The notes under the pieces were generated by a model. The model saw nothing but the letters and a program-made list of their open reading frames with translations. It searched no databases and was not told the origin of the DNA. Of a stretch of 24,403 nucleotides of DNA, positions 7,968-15,468 are shown piece by piece. The stretch is from Proteobacteria bacterium UBA4656. GTDB taxonomy: Bacteria > Pseudomonadota > Gammaproteobacteria > Xanthomonadales > Ahniellaceae. The stretch covers positions 1 to 24,403 of the forward strand of contig DHLY01000133.1 in assembly GCA_002405525.1 (NCBI GenBank). Reading direction: 5' to 3'. The first letter of the stretch is position 1; each line of letters begins with the position of its first letter. Position numbers and translations under genes: made by a program.

Positions 7968-10063
7968 ACGCCCGCGCGCTGGAGCCCGGCCGGCCGGAAG
8001 TGCTCGGTGCCACGCCCGACGCCGCGGGCGTCAACTTCGCGGTGTTCTCGCAGCGCGCCAGCGCCATCGAACTGTGCGTGTTCGACGACGCTGGTGCCGA
8101 GCGGCGACTGCCGTTGCACGGTCCCGACGACGGCGTCTTCCACGGCCTTCTTCGCGGCGCGCGCGCCGGCCTGCGCTACGGCTTCCGCGCACATGGCGAG
8201 TGGCGCTCCGAAAGCGGCCGCCGCTTCAATCCGAACAAGCTGCTGCTCGACCCCTGTGCGCGCGCCATCGAGGGTCGCTTCGCCTGGCAGGACGAACACT
8301 ACGGCCACACGCCCGGGCATCCCGAGGGCGACCGCATCCCCGACCCGCGCGACAACGCCGCCACCGCGCTCAAGGCCATCGTGCTCGACGACCCGGGCGT
8401 GGCACCCGGCTGCGCCAACCGCCCGCGCCACCGGCTGCGCGACGTGGTGCTGTACGAGCTGCACGTGCGCGGCTTCACCATGCAGTTGCCCGGCATCCCC
8501 GACGCGCTGCGCGGCACCTTCGCCGGGCTCGCGCACCCGGCGGCGATCGCGCACCTGAAGCACCTCGGCGTGACCACGCTGTCGCTGCTGCCCGTGACCC
8601 GCTCGCTGGACGAGCGCCACCTGGTCGAGCGCGGGCTGACCAACTACTGGGGCTACAACCCGATCGGGCTGTTCTGCCCCGATCCGCGGCTGGCGGCAGA
8701 CAAGACCCCGGACGGCGTGGTGGCCGAGTTCCGCGCCATGGTGCACGCCCTGCACGAGGCCGGCATCGAGGTGGTGCTGGACCTGGTGTTCAACCACACG
8801 GCCGAGGGCGACGAGCGCGGCCCACTGCTGTGCTTCCGCGGGCTCGACAACGCGTCCTGGTACAGCCTGGTGCGCGACGACCGCAGCCGCTGCGAGAACC
8901 ACAGCGGCTGCGGCAACACCCTGCGCGTGGTGCACCCGCGGGTCACCCAGTTCGTGCTCGACGCGCTGCGCTTCTGGGTCTCGCGGATGGGCGTGGACGG
9001 CTTCCGCTACGACCTCGCCAGCGTGCTCGGGCGCACGCGCGCCGGCTTCGATCCGTCGGCGCCGTTTTTCGTCGCCCTGCGGCAGGACCCGCTGCTGGCC
9101 GACGTGCACCACATCGCCGAGCCTTGGGACGCGGGCCACGGCGGCTACCAGCTCGGCCGCTTCCCGGGCCGCTTCCTGGAGTGGAACGACCGCTACCGCG
9201 ACGCGGTGCGCGGCTACTGGCTGGGACTCGGCACCGGCCGCGGCGACTTCGCGCGCCGCATCACCGGCTCCAGCGACCTCTTCCACCACGGCCACCGCCG
9301 CCCGACCGCGAGCGTGAACTACGTCGCCGCCCACGACGGCCGCACGCTGGCCGACGTGGTGGCGTACACGCAGCGCCGCAACGAGGCCAACGGCGAGGGC
9401 AACCGCGACGGCCACGCGCACGAGGTGTGCGCGAACTTCGGCGTCGAGGGACCGACCGACGACGTCGGCGTGGCCGAGGACCGCCGCCGCGCGCGGCGCG
9501 CGATGCTCGCCACCGTGCTGCTGTCCCAGGGAACACCGATGCTGTGTGCCGGCGACGAGGCCGGCAACTCGCAGCAGGGCAACAACAACGCCTACTGCCA
9601 GGACAACCCGACCGGCTGGGTCGACTGGCAGGGCCTGCGCGACGACGCCGACACGGTCGAACTGGTGGTCCGCCTCCTCGGGCTGCGCCGCGCCGAACCG
9701 CTGCTGCGCCACGACGGCTGGTTTCCGCCCGGCGAAGCGCCGGCCGAGGGCCCGCGTGTGCGCTGGCACGCGCCCGAAGGCCACGTCATGCAGGTCGCCG
9801 ACTGGCACGCGCGCGACACCGGCGCGCTGGCCTGCACGCTGCAGGACGACGCCGACGCGCCGCCGCGGCTCGCCCTGCTGTTCAACCCGGACCCGCGGCC
9901 GGTGCGCTTCGTGCTGCCCGAGGGGCCGTGGACCGGGCTCGTCGACAGCAGCGCGCCCACCGCCCGCCGGCCCGTCGCCGGCCCCGACCATTGCACCGTC
10001 GCACCCGCGCGCAGCGTGCTCGTTCTCGCGCGCCACCACGTTCCAGCAGGGGATGTTCCATGA
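7964..10063 (+). CDS. glgX: Glycogen debranching enzyme
   Basis: 699 residues, a GH13_11 isoamylase-type enzyme that hydrolyses alpha-1,6 branches, chiefly the short stubs left by GlgP. An N-terminal CBM48 (about 8-95, L-G-A-T-P-D-A-A-G-V-N-F-A-V-F-S) precedes the catalytic barrel with the GlgX-typical L-T-N-Y-W-G-Y-N-P-I. The triad is D350 in V-D-G-F-R-Y-D-L-A-S, E386 in I-A-E-P-W-D-A-G, and D458 in A-A-H-D-G-R-T-L. N-E-A-N-G-E-G-N-R-D-G and M-L-C-A-G-D-E are also conserved. Length is slightly above E. coli GlgX (657). I start at the ATG overlapping the glgB stop (ATGA), because the sequence becomes family-like immediately afterwards; the long in-frame upstream extension is a shadow inside glgB. 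Its own TGA overlaps the malQ ATG. Confidence 0.95.
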   Translation: MNARALEPGRPEVLGATPDAAGVNFAVFSQRASAIELCVFDDAGAERRLPLHGPDDGVFHGLLRGARAGLRYGFRAHGEWRSESGRRFNPNKLLLDPCARAIEGRFAWQDEHYGHTPGHPEGDRIPDPRDNAATALKAIVLDDPGVAPGCANRPRHRLRDVVLYELHVRGFTMQLPGIPDALRGTFAGLAHPAAIAHLKHLGVTTLSLLPVTRSLDERHLVERGLTNYWGYNPIGLFCPDPRLAADKTPDGVVAEFRAMVHALHEAGIEVVLDLVFNHTAEGDERGPLLCFRGLDNASWYSLVRDDRSRCENHSGCGNTLRVVHPRVTQFVLDALRFWVSRMGVDGFRYDLASVLGRTRAGFDPSAPFFVALRQDPLLADVHHIAEPWDAGHGGYQLGRFPGRFLEWNDRYRDAVRGYWLGLGTGRGDFARRITGSSDLFHHGHRRPTASVNYVAAHDGRTLADVVAYTQRRNEANGEGNRDGHAHEVCANFGVEGPTDDVGVAEDRRRARRAMLATVLLSQGTPMLCAGDEAGNSQQGNNNAYCQDNPTGWVDWQGLRDDADTVELVVRLLGLRRAEPLLRHDGWFPPGEAPAEGPRVRWHAPEGHVMQVADWHARDTGALACTLQDDADAPPRLALLFNPDPRPVRFVLPEGPWTGLVDSSAPTARRPVAGPDHCTVAPARSVLVLARHHVPAGDVP

Positions 10064-11583
10064 TCGACCTCCACCAGCGCAGCGCCGGCGTGCTGCTGCA
10101 CGTGACCTCGCTGCCCGGCCCGCACGGCATCGGCGACTTCGGCCCCGACGCGTACCGCTTCGTCGACTGGCTGGCGTCCTGCGGCCAGCGCCTGTGGCAG
10201 TGGCTGCCGACCAACCCGATCGGCCCCGGCGACTCGCCCTACCAGAGCGTGTCGGCCTTCGCCGGATCGCCGCTGATGGTGGCGCTGGAGCCGCTGGTCG
10301 AGGCCGGCTGGCTGGCGCCGCCGCAGGCGCCCGAGGGCGGCTTCGACACGCGGCGCGTGCGCTTCGCCGACGTGGTGCCGTGGCGGCTGGCGCGCCTGCG
10401 CGAGGCGCACGCCGGCTTCCGCGCGAAGAAGAACCCGCGCGAGTTCGAGTCCTTCGCCGCCTGGCGCGCGCGCGAGGCCGGCTGGCTGGACGACTACGCG
10501 CTGTTCATGGCGCTGGAGACCGAGCACGCCGGGCAGTGCTGGTGGCAGTGGCCCGCCGCGTTGCGCGACCGCCAGCCGAAGGCGCTGTCGACCGCGCGCG
10601 CGCGGCTCGCCGCCGAGATCGACTTCTGGTCCTTCGTGCAGTGGTGCTTCGACACCCAGGTCGGCGCGCTCAAGGCCCATGCCAATGCCCGCGGCGTGGC
10701 GATCATGGGCGACCTGCCGATCTTCATCGCCCACCACAGCGCCGACTGCTGGGCGCGACCGGACCTGTACTTCCTCGACACTCAGTGCCAGCCGACCGTG
10801 GTCGCCGGCTGCCCGCCGGACGCGATGGCGCCGACCGGCCAGCGCTGGGGCAACCCGCTCTACCGCTGGGACCGCATGGCGGCCGAGGACTACGCCTGGT
10901 GGAGCGCCCGCCTGAAACGCGCGCTGAGCCAGGCCGACGTGTTCCGCATCGATCACTTCCGCGGCTTCGCCGGCTACTATGAGATTCCCGCGTCCTGCCC
11001 CACGGCTGAGCAGGGCACCTGGGTGCCGGGGCCGGGCAAGCCGCTGTTCGAGTCGATTGCGCGCGCGCTCGGCGACCTGCCGATCGTGGCCGAGGATCTC
11101 GGGCTCATCACGCCCGACGTCGTCGCGCTGCGTGACGCATTCCAATTCCCCGGCATGAAGATCCTGCAGTTCGCCTTCGGCAGCGACGCGACGGATCCCT
11201 TCCTGCCGCACAACTGGGGCCGCCGCTTCATCGCGTACACCGGCACCCACGACAACGATACCGTGCGCGGCTGGTGGGACACGGCGAGCCCGCGCGAGCG
11301 CGCCTACGCCGGCGCCTACCTCGCCTGCGGCCGCGAGGACGCGCACTGGGCGATGATCCGCGCCTGCTGCAACTCGGTGGCCAACGTGGCGGTGTTCCCG
11401 CTGCAGGACGTGCTCGGTCTCGACGGCACGCACCGCATGAACGTGCCCGGCACGCTGGGCGCGCACAACTGGACCTGGCGCTTCGAGTGGCCGTGGATCG
11501 GCAGCGAGGCCACCCGCGTGCTGGGCCTGATCACCGCCGCCAGCGGGCGCGCGCCGATCGGGCTGGTGGGCTTGCCGGGCTGA
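10060..11583 (+). CDS. malQ: 4-alpha-glucanotransferase (amylomaltase), short form
   Basis: 507 residues, GH77. It transfers maltodextrin segments between acceptors, releasing glucose and making chains long enough for GlgP. Size and sequence match the compact Thermus-type amylomaltase (about 500) rather than the roughly 700-residue E. coli MalQ with its N-terminal extension. The start R-S-A-G-V-L-L-H-V-T-S-L-P-G-P-H-G-I-G-D-F-G is typical, as is Q-W-L-P-T-N-P-I-G-P-G-D-S-P-Y-Q. Catalytic residues are D298 in F-R-I-D-H-F-R-G-F, E345 in V-A-E-D-L-G-L-I-T, and D398 in T-G-T-H-D-N-D-T; the spacing fits the family. AGGGG about 8 nt upstream of the ATG inside the glgX tail is a good ribosome binding site. 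It is the last gene of the operon, with no plus-strand gene for the next 600 bp. Confidence 0.96.
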   Translation: MIDLHQRSAGVLLHVTSLPGPHGIGDFGPDAYRFVDWLASCGQRLWQWLPTNPIGPGDSPYQSVSAFAGSPLMVALEPLVEAGWLAPPQAPEGGFDTRRVRFADVVPWRLARLREAHAGFRAKKNPREFESFAAWRAREAGWLDDYALFMALETEHAGQCWWQWPAALRDRQPKALSTARARLAAEIDFWSFVQWCFDTQVGALKAHANARGVAIMGDLPIFIAHHSADCWARPDLYFLDTQCQPTVVAGCPPDAMAPTGQRWGNPLYRWDRMAAEDYAWWSARLKRALSQADVFRIDHFRGFAGYYEIPASCPTAEQGTWVPGPGKPLFESIARALGDLPIVAEDLGLITPDVVALRDAFQFPGMKILQFAFGSDATDPFLPHNWGRRFIAYTGTHDNDTVRGWWDTASPRERAYAGAYLACGREDAHWAMIRACCNSVANVAVFPLQDVLGLDGTHRMNVPGTLGAHNWTWRFEWPWIGSEATRVLGLITAASGRAPIGLVGLPG

Positions 11584-11613
11584 AGCACTCCGCCACGACC
11601 GCTGTTCCCGCAG

Positions 11614-11654
11614 GGGGGGCCACGCCCGCGCAGACGCCACGGCGTCCGCCCCCC
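11614..11654 (+). terminator. GC-rich stem after the glg operon, possible transcription end
   Basis: GGGGGG (11614-11619) can pair with CCCCCC (11649-11654), enclosing an inner GACGCC/GGCGTC pair (11633-11638, 11641-11646). It starts about 30 nt after the malQ stop. No T-tract follows, so it would at best be a non-classical terminator or a 3' end stabiliser. Confidence 0.3.
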
Positions 11655-11701
11655 GACGATACCCGGCAGCGCGGCATCGTCAGGGATTGCGTGCCGCAAC
11701 C

Positions 11702-11729
11702 TGCGGGAGCGAGCAACGCTGGCGACCGC
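11702..11729 (+). repeat. Single REP-like copy
   Basis: GCGGGAGCGAGC, then three spacer bases, then GCTGGCGACCGC. This matches the right-hand REP of the doublet at 16669-16694 with only a few changes (GTGGGAGCGAGC...GCTCGCGACCGC). It stands alone, with no inverted partner nearby. Confidence 0.55.
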
Positions 11730-12047
11730 GGCGCCGCAAGCCGAATGCACCTGCCAGTCTGCACCGACATGCTCCGACCCGCAGTCAGCCATGGCGTTCG
11801 CTGACGAGGGAGCTGCTGAGCAAACATCCACACCCGCGTTGTTTCCGTGCGCGTCCGCGCCCGCGTTGGCCGCCTTGGCCGTGGCACCACCCCGCCCGGC
11901 GACGCGCGCCTTGCCGGCCGGCCGCACCACTTCCGGCGCGGGTGCGAGGACTTGTTCAGAGGCTTCGATGAGGGTTTGTGTGACCGGATTGCGCTGGTAT
12001 CCCATGCGTTGAACACGTTTTGAGAGTGCGCGGGGCGGAAGCGATGC

Positions 12048-12081
12048 CTGCGAATCGATCGCGCAAGCGATTGATTCGCGG
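12048..12081 (+). other. Stable RNA hairpin with GCAA tetraloop upstream of a secreted protein gene
   Basis: GCGAATCGATCGC (12050-12062) and GCGATTGATTCGC (12067-12079) pair over 13 positions, with one G-U wobble, around a GCAA loop. One further wobble and a C-G pair extend the stem to 15 bp. The hairpin lies about 104 nt upstream of the next start codon. GNRA loops stabilise RNA, so it is more likely to act in a transcript (leader or mRNA end) than as a DNA site. No U-tract follows. Confidence 0.55.
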
Positions 12082-12184
12082 TGAGCGGCTCCCGATCCGT
12101 GGCGGACTCGAAACGTCGGGAACGTGCGGAAAGCTGCCTTCGCCCCGTGCCGCCAAGGCCATCACGACAGGAGCCGACCCGACC

Positions 12185-13411
12185 ATGAGCCCATTCCGAT
12201 TCGCAGCCCCCGCCGCCCTGATCCTGCTGGCCGTGAGCGCGGCCGCCGCCCAACCGCTCGGCACCGCGTTCACCTACCAGGGCCAGCTGACCGAATCCGG
12301 GCAGCGCGCCAACGGGCTCTACGACCTGCAGGTCTGCCTGTTCGATTCACCGACGAGCGGGATGCAGATCGCCTGCGCGCCGGACTTCCCCGACGTGCCG
12401 GTCGCCGACGGCGTGTTCGCCGTCGCCCTCGACTTCGGCGCCGCGCCCTTCAACGGCCAGCAGCGGTTCCTGGAACTGCGCGTGCGGCCCGGCGTCAGCA
12501 CCGGCGCGTACACGCTGCTGGCGCCGCGACAGCCGGTGCGCGTCACGCCCGAGACGCTGCGCGCCAGCGCCGCCAGCGCGGCGCCCTGGTCGGGCCTCAC
12601 CGGCGTGCCGGCCGGCTTCGCCGACAACGTGGATGACGTCGGCGCCGGCAGCGTCACCAGCGTCACCGCCGGCACCGGCCTGACCGGCGGCACCATCACC
12701 GGCAGCGGCACGATCGGCATCGCCAACGGCGGCGTGGGGTCGGCGCAGATCGCGGCTGGCGCGGTCGGTTCGGCGCAGATCGCCGATGGCGGCGTCGCCG
12801 CGGCGGACGTCGCGGCGAACAGCCTCGGCACGGGGCAACTGGCCGACAACGCAGTCGCCACCGCGGAGCTTGCCGACAACGCGGTCGACAGCGCGGCGGT
12901 GCAGAATCTCGCCATCACCCAGGCCAAGATCGCTGCCGGCGCGGTGGGCTCCACGCAACTGGCCGCCGGCGCAGTCGGCCTGTTGCAGATCAACACCGCG
13001 CAGGTGCAGGCGCGCATCGCCGGCACCTGCACGGTGGGCGAGTACTTCCGCGGCATCAACGCCGACGGCAGCGTGGTCTGCGAGCCGGTGCCCGGCGTGC
13101 CGCGGATCACCACGGTCGACGATCCGGCCAGCATCGTGGGATTCTTCACCTCGATTGCCATCGGCTCCGATGGCCTGCCGGTCATCACCCACCACGACGG
13201 CACGGCCCGCACCCTCAAGGTCGCCAAATGCGGCAACGCCGCCTGCACCCGCGGCAACACCCTCACCGCCGTCGACGATCCATCAATCAACGCCGTGGGC
13301 GATTACCCCTCGATCGCCTTCGGCTCCGACGGCCTGCCGGTGATCAGCTACCACGACCTCACGGCCGCCGCCCTCAAGGTCGCCAAGTGCGGCACCCGGA
13401 GCTGCCAGTGA
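12185..13411 (+). CDS. Secreted protein with decapeptide repeats and C-terminal ~50-residue repeats, function unknown
   Basis: 408 residues. A signal peptide is clear (about 1-22, ending A-A-A-A before Q-P-L-G), so it is exported. Three parts can be seen. Residues about 25-130 form an N-terminal domain beginning F-T-Y-Q-G-Q-L-T-E-S-G that I have seen in many predicted secreted bacterial proteins. Residues about 182-280 are nine 10-residue repeats of the form G-x-V-x-x-x-x-[ILV]-A-x, as in fibrous or beta-helical stalks. Residues 307-408 are two repeats with G-S-D-G-L-P-V-I-x-x-H-D and L-K-V-A-K-C-G-x-x-x-C, each with two cysteines. The ATG at 12185 has AGGAG 11 nt upstream; the longer in-frame start at 12020 would bury the signal peptide. 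The role is unknown; a surface stalk with a repeat head is one reading. Confidence 0.8.
   Translation: MSPFRFAAPAALILLAVSAAAAQPLGTAFTYQGQLTESGQRANGLYDLQVCLFDSPTSGMQIACAPDFPDVPVADGVFAVALDFGAAPFNGQQRFLELRVRPGVSTGAYTLLAPRQPVRVTPETLRASAASAAPWSGLTGVPAGFADNVDDVGAGSVTSVTAGTGLTGGTITGSGTIGIANGGVGSAQIAAGAVGSAQIADGGVAAADVAANSLGTGQLADNAVATAELADNAVDSAAVQNLAITQAKIAAGAVGSTQLAAGAVGLLQINTAQVQARIAGTCTVGEYFRGINADGSVVCEPVPGVPRITTVDDPASIVGFFTSIAIGSDGLPVITHHDGTARTLKVAKCGNAACTRGNTLTAVDDPSINAVGDYPSIAFGSDGLPVISYHDLTAAALKVAKCGTRSCQ
12728..12997 (+). repeat. Nine in-frame ~30-bp repeat units (decapeptide repeats)
   Basis: Inside the secreted protein gene, codons 182-271 fall into nine consecutive units of exactly ten residues, for example GGVGSAQIAA, GAVGSAQIAD, NAVATAELAD and GAVGSTQLAA. 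The units have diverged at DNA level, so this is an old repeat array rather than a recent slippage product. A period of ten with alternating small and aliphatic residues fits a solenoid or trimeric fibre. Confidence 0.75.
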
Positions 13412-13505
13412 GCCCGCGCAGGTGCAGGGACGTGGCGGCCCGCAGCGGGGGTCGCGCTGCGCCTGGCGGGGTCGGCGTGCCGAGCCAGGCTGCGACATCG
13501 CGACG

Positions 13506-13522
13506 CGACGCGGCACGCGTCG
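13506..13522 (+). other. Short perfect hairpin between the two secreted protein genes
   Basis: CGACGCG, loop GCA, CGCGTCG: a perfect 7-bp stem, extendable by one G-T and one C-G pair, 20 nt before the next start codon. There is no T-tract. It could attenuate transcription between the genes or affect access to the start codon; it may also be chance in DNA of this GC content. Confidence 0.3.
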
Positions 13523-13542
13523 TGGCGCCGCAAGACGCCATC

Positions 13543-13953
13543 ATGGTGCGACCCGCCACCTGGCTCGCCGCCGCGCTCGCGGCCTTGCTGGGAGCGGTCG
13601 CTACCGCCGCGCCAGCCGCCGACGGGACCTACGGCCATCCACCCGACTCGCACGCGCACGCGGCCCCCGCCGCAGATGCCGAATCCACCGCGCCACCCGG
13701 CCCCGACGCCGGCCCTGACGACAAGGGCATGGGCTTCGCCGTCCCCCGCCGCGTGATCGCCGGCGGCGGGGGGGCGTCCAGCGGCGGGGTCTTCGCCATC
13801 GCCGGCACCATCGGCCAGGTCGACACCGACCCGCTGCATCCGGCCACCGGCGGGGCCTTCGCGATCGGCGGCGGGTTCTGGCCCGGCGTTGCACCCGCAG
13901 CACCGTGGCCCGACCCGGTGTTCGCCAGCAGCTTCGAGCCCGCCACGCCCTGA
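13543..13953 (+). CDS. Small secreted glycine-rich protein with C-terminal FASSFEP tail, function unknown
   Basis: 136 residues. The N-terminus M-V-R-P-A-T-W-L-A-A-A-L-A-A-L-L-G-A is a signal peptide, probably cut near A-T-A-A. A low-complexity Pro/Ala/Asp linker (about 28-65) leads to V-I-A-G-G-G-G-A-S-S-G-G and two similar pieces, G-G-V-F-A-I-A-G-T-I-G-Q and G-G-A-F-A-I-G-G-G-F-W-P-G. This short domain recurs, to my memory, in many small secreted bacterial proteins. The last residues, D-P-V-F-A-S-S-F-E-P, resemble the I-F-A-D-G-F-E tail of many predicted exported proteins in Xanthomonadaceae and Rhodanobacteraceae, whose purpose I do not know. The gene follows the repeat protein by 131 nt on the same strand and may be co-expressed. 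The ribosome binding site is weak, so the start is less certain than the frame. Confidence 0.7.
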   Translation: MVRPATWLAAALAALLGAVATAAPAADGTYGHPPDSHAHAAPAADAESTAPPGPDAGPDDKGMGFAVPRRVIAGGGGASSGGVFAIAGTIGQVDTDPLHPATGGAFAIGGGFWPGVAPAAPWPDPVFASSFEPATP

Positions 13954-13978
13954 GAGGCGGAAAAAGCGGCCGCTCAGG
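13949..13978 (+). terminator. Possible terminator hairpin overlapping the stop codon
   Basis: CCTGAG (13949-13954) pairs perfectly with CTCAGG (13973-13978). One mismatch follows, then GGC/GCC, with a loop containing AAAAA. It overlaps the stop codon of the small secreted protein. No T-tract follows on the plus strand. Confidence 0.35.
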
Positions 13979-14102
13979 CAGGCCATGGATGGCCCGCGCG
14001 CCGGTCGTGCGGGCAAGGGCATGATTCGCGGGAGCGAGCACGGGCACACGCCGGACTCGTGACGTTGGGACCGTGCAGGAATGCACCTACTCAACAGCCT
14101 GC

Positions 14103-14108
14103 TACGAT
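14103..14108 (+). promoter_or_regulatory. Candidate -10 element (TACGAT) for the amidase gene
   Basis: TACGAT in the context GCTACGATAGGGG lies 85 nt upstream of the amidase ATG. No good -35 hexamer is visible 16-18 bp before it. The remaining 240 bp between stop 13953 and start 14193 hold nothing else I recognise, apart from a 13-nt REP half-site-like match (14028-14040). Confidence 0.3.
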
Positions 14109-14192
14109 AGGGGTGATCGACGCCGCACGGGGCATTCGCCCGCTCGTGAGGTGGGCGCGCACTCCGTCCAGGCCGCCACCGGGAGGTGGTCC

Positions 14193-15314
14193 ATGCTGAC
14201 CCGACGTCGTTCCCGCGCGCTCGGCGCGCTGCTGGCCGGGCTGGCGCTCGGCGGCCCGCTGGCTGCGCTGGCGTGCACCGGATTGTCCCTGAAATCCTCC
14301 GACGGTGCGGTGATCGCGGCGCGCACCGTCGAGTGGGCGCTCAGCGACGCCTCGCACGACCGCCTCGCGGTGTATCCGCGTGGCCACCGTTTCGTCGGGC
14401 AGACGCCCGACGGCAAGAACGGCATGCAGTGGAAGGGCCGCAACGGCTTCGTGTCGCTGATGGCCTACGGGCAGGAGTACGGGCCCGACGGCCTGAACGA
14501 GCACGGCCTCTACGTCGGCATGTACTACTTCCCGGACTTCGCCAGTTTCGCACCCTACGAGCGCCGCCACGCCGCGGAATCGATGAGCGTGGGCGACCTG
14601 ATGCAGTGGATGCTGTCGTCGTTCCGCAGCGTGCGCGAGGTGCGCGACAACCTGCCGCGGGTGCGCGTGGTCAACGTGCAGGACGAACGCTTCGGCGGCG
14701 CGCCGCTGCCGTTCCACTGGAAGGTGGCCGACCCCGGCGGCGAGGCGATCATCATCGAGATCGTCGACGGCGGCAAGGTCGAAGTCCACGACGCCTTCCT
14801 CGGCGTGGTGACCAACTCGCCGGGCTACGCGTGGCATCTCACCAACCTGCGCAATTACATCGGCCTGTCGCCGGCCCCGCGCCAGCCGCTGTCGATCGAC
14901 CGCGTCAAGCTGTCCCCGCTCGGCGCCGGTTCCGGGCTGATCGGCCTGCCCGGCGACTTCAGCCCGCCGTCGCGCTTCGTGCGCGCGGCGGCCTTCACCG
15001 CGTCGGTGCGGCCGCTGGCCGCCGCGGAGGACGCGGTGTTCGAGGCCTTCCGCCTGCTCGACAGCTTCAACATCCCGCTCGGTGCGATCGCCGCGCCCGG
15101 AAACATCGCCCAGGACATCGACGGCGCCACCCAGATCACCACCGCCTCGGACCTCAAGAACCGGGTGCTGTACTTCCACACCATGTCGGACCGGCAGATC
15201 CGACGACTCGACCTCGGGCGGATCGACTTCGACACGCCCGGCGTGCGGGTCGTCGACGACGGCGCGTCGCGCACGCAGTCGGTGCGGGATGTGTCGGTCG
15301 GCGGCGCGCGCTAG
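14193..15314 (+). CDS. Secreted choloylglycine hydrolase-family amidase (Ntn hydrolase; bile salt / penicillin V / acyl-homoserine lactone acylase type)
   Basis: 373 residues. A signal peptide (about 1-27, ending A-A-L-A) is followed at once by C28, which after cleavage becomes the N-terminal nucleophile of this family. R44 and E47 (A-A-R-T-V-E-W) sit where family members have Arg and Asp, D-G-L-N-E-H-G-L is the oxyanion region, N208 is in V-T-N-S-P-G-Y, and S-R-F-V-R-A-A (260-266) is the conserved arginine block. It should cleave linear amide bonds in the periplasm or outside. Gram-negative members often act on penicillin V and long-chain acyl-homoserine lactones; bile salts are less likely for an environmental host. 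GGGAGGTGG at 14181-14189, 3 nt before the ATG, fixes the start at 14193 rather than 14073. The sequence before C28 is not a good lipobox, so a lipoprotein is unlikely. A hairpin follows the stop. Confidence 0.9.
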   Translation: MLTRRRSRALGALLAGLALGGPLAALACTGLSLKSSDGAVIAARTVEWALSDASHDRLAVYPRGHRFVGQTPDGKNGMQWKGRNGFVSLMAYGQEYGPDGLNEHGLYVGMYYFPDFASFAPYERRHAAESMSVGDLMQWMLSSFRSVREVRDNLPRVRVVNVQDERFGGAPLPFHWKVADPGGEAIIIEIVDGGKVEVHDAFLGVVTNSPGYAWHLTNLRNYIGLSPAPRQPLSIDRVKLSPLGAGSGLIGLPGDFSPPSRFVRAAAFTASVRPLAAAEDAVFEAFRLLDSFNIPLGAIAAPGNIAQDIDGATQITTASDLKNRVLYFHTMSDRQIRRLDLGRIDFDTPGVRVVDDGASRTQSVRDVSVGGAR

Positions 15315-15320
15315 GGAGCG

Positions 15321-15346
15321 TCCGGCGCGGCTTGCCGATCGCGCCG
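15321..15346 (+). terminator. Terminator-like hairpin after the amidase gene
   Basis: CCGGCGCG (15321-15328) and CGCGCCGG (15339-15346) form a perfect 8-bp all-GC stem with a 10-nt loop, 6 nt after the stop codon. There is no T-tract, as is common for candidate transcription ends in DNA this GC-rich. Confidence 0.45.
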
Positions 15347-15436
15347 GCCGGGTCGCGCCGGGCCGACCGGTAAGCGACCGCCCCGACCGCGAACCGCGGG
15401 CTTGACCTCGCGCAATCGCCGCCGTGCGAAGCGCGT

Positions 15437-15442
15437 TAGTCT
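15437..15442 (+). promoter_or_regulatory. Candidate -10 element (TAGTCT) for the GH5 gene
   Basis: TAGTCT in the context GCGTTAGTCTGCGG lies 26 nt upstream of the GH5 start. TTGACC at 15402-15407 looks like a -35 hexamer but is 29 bp away, too far to be its partner; the hexamer 17 bp after TTGACC (TGCGAA) is poor. Confidence 0.25.
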
Positions 15443-15468
15443 GCGGTCTCTCCAGACCGGAGCGTCCG

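Larger units (their letters stand above)
11584..12184. other. 600-bp non-coding stretch between malQ and a secreted protein gene
   Basis: No convincing gene is present. Open frames here (for example antisense 12005 downward, starting M-G-Y-Q-R-N-P-V-T-Q) run on into malQ in antisense and lose coding character after about 60 codons. The stretch contains a GC-rich stem just after malQ, one REP-like copy, and a very stable hairpin upstream of the next gene, each listed separately. An AGGAG ribosome binding site at 12169-12173 belongs to the following gene. Confidence 0.5.

Noticed and set aside
11316..12005. A minus-strand frame starting M-G-Y-Q-R-N-P-V-T-Q-T-L-I-E-A-S-E-Q-V-L
   Set aside because: The first 60 codons look mildly protein-like, but the frame then crosses a REP-like copy and runs antisense into malQ, and no ribosome binding site is seen. 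It could be a remnant; I do not call a gene.
13228..13542. A longer form of the small secreted protein starting inside the repeat protein gene
   Set aside because: That stretch is an out-of-frame shadow of the repeat protein; the signal peptide begins at ATG 13543.
14193..14276. Lipoprotein signal for the choloylglycine hydrolase-family protein
   Set aside because: The residues before C28 are A-L-A rather than a lipobox with Leu at -3, and the cysteine is explained as the family nucleophile.
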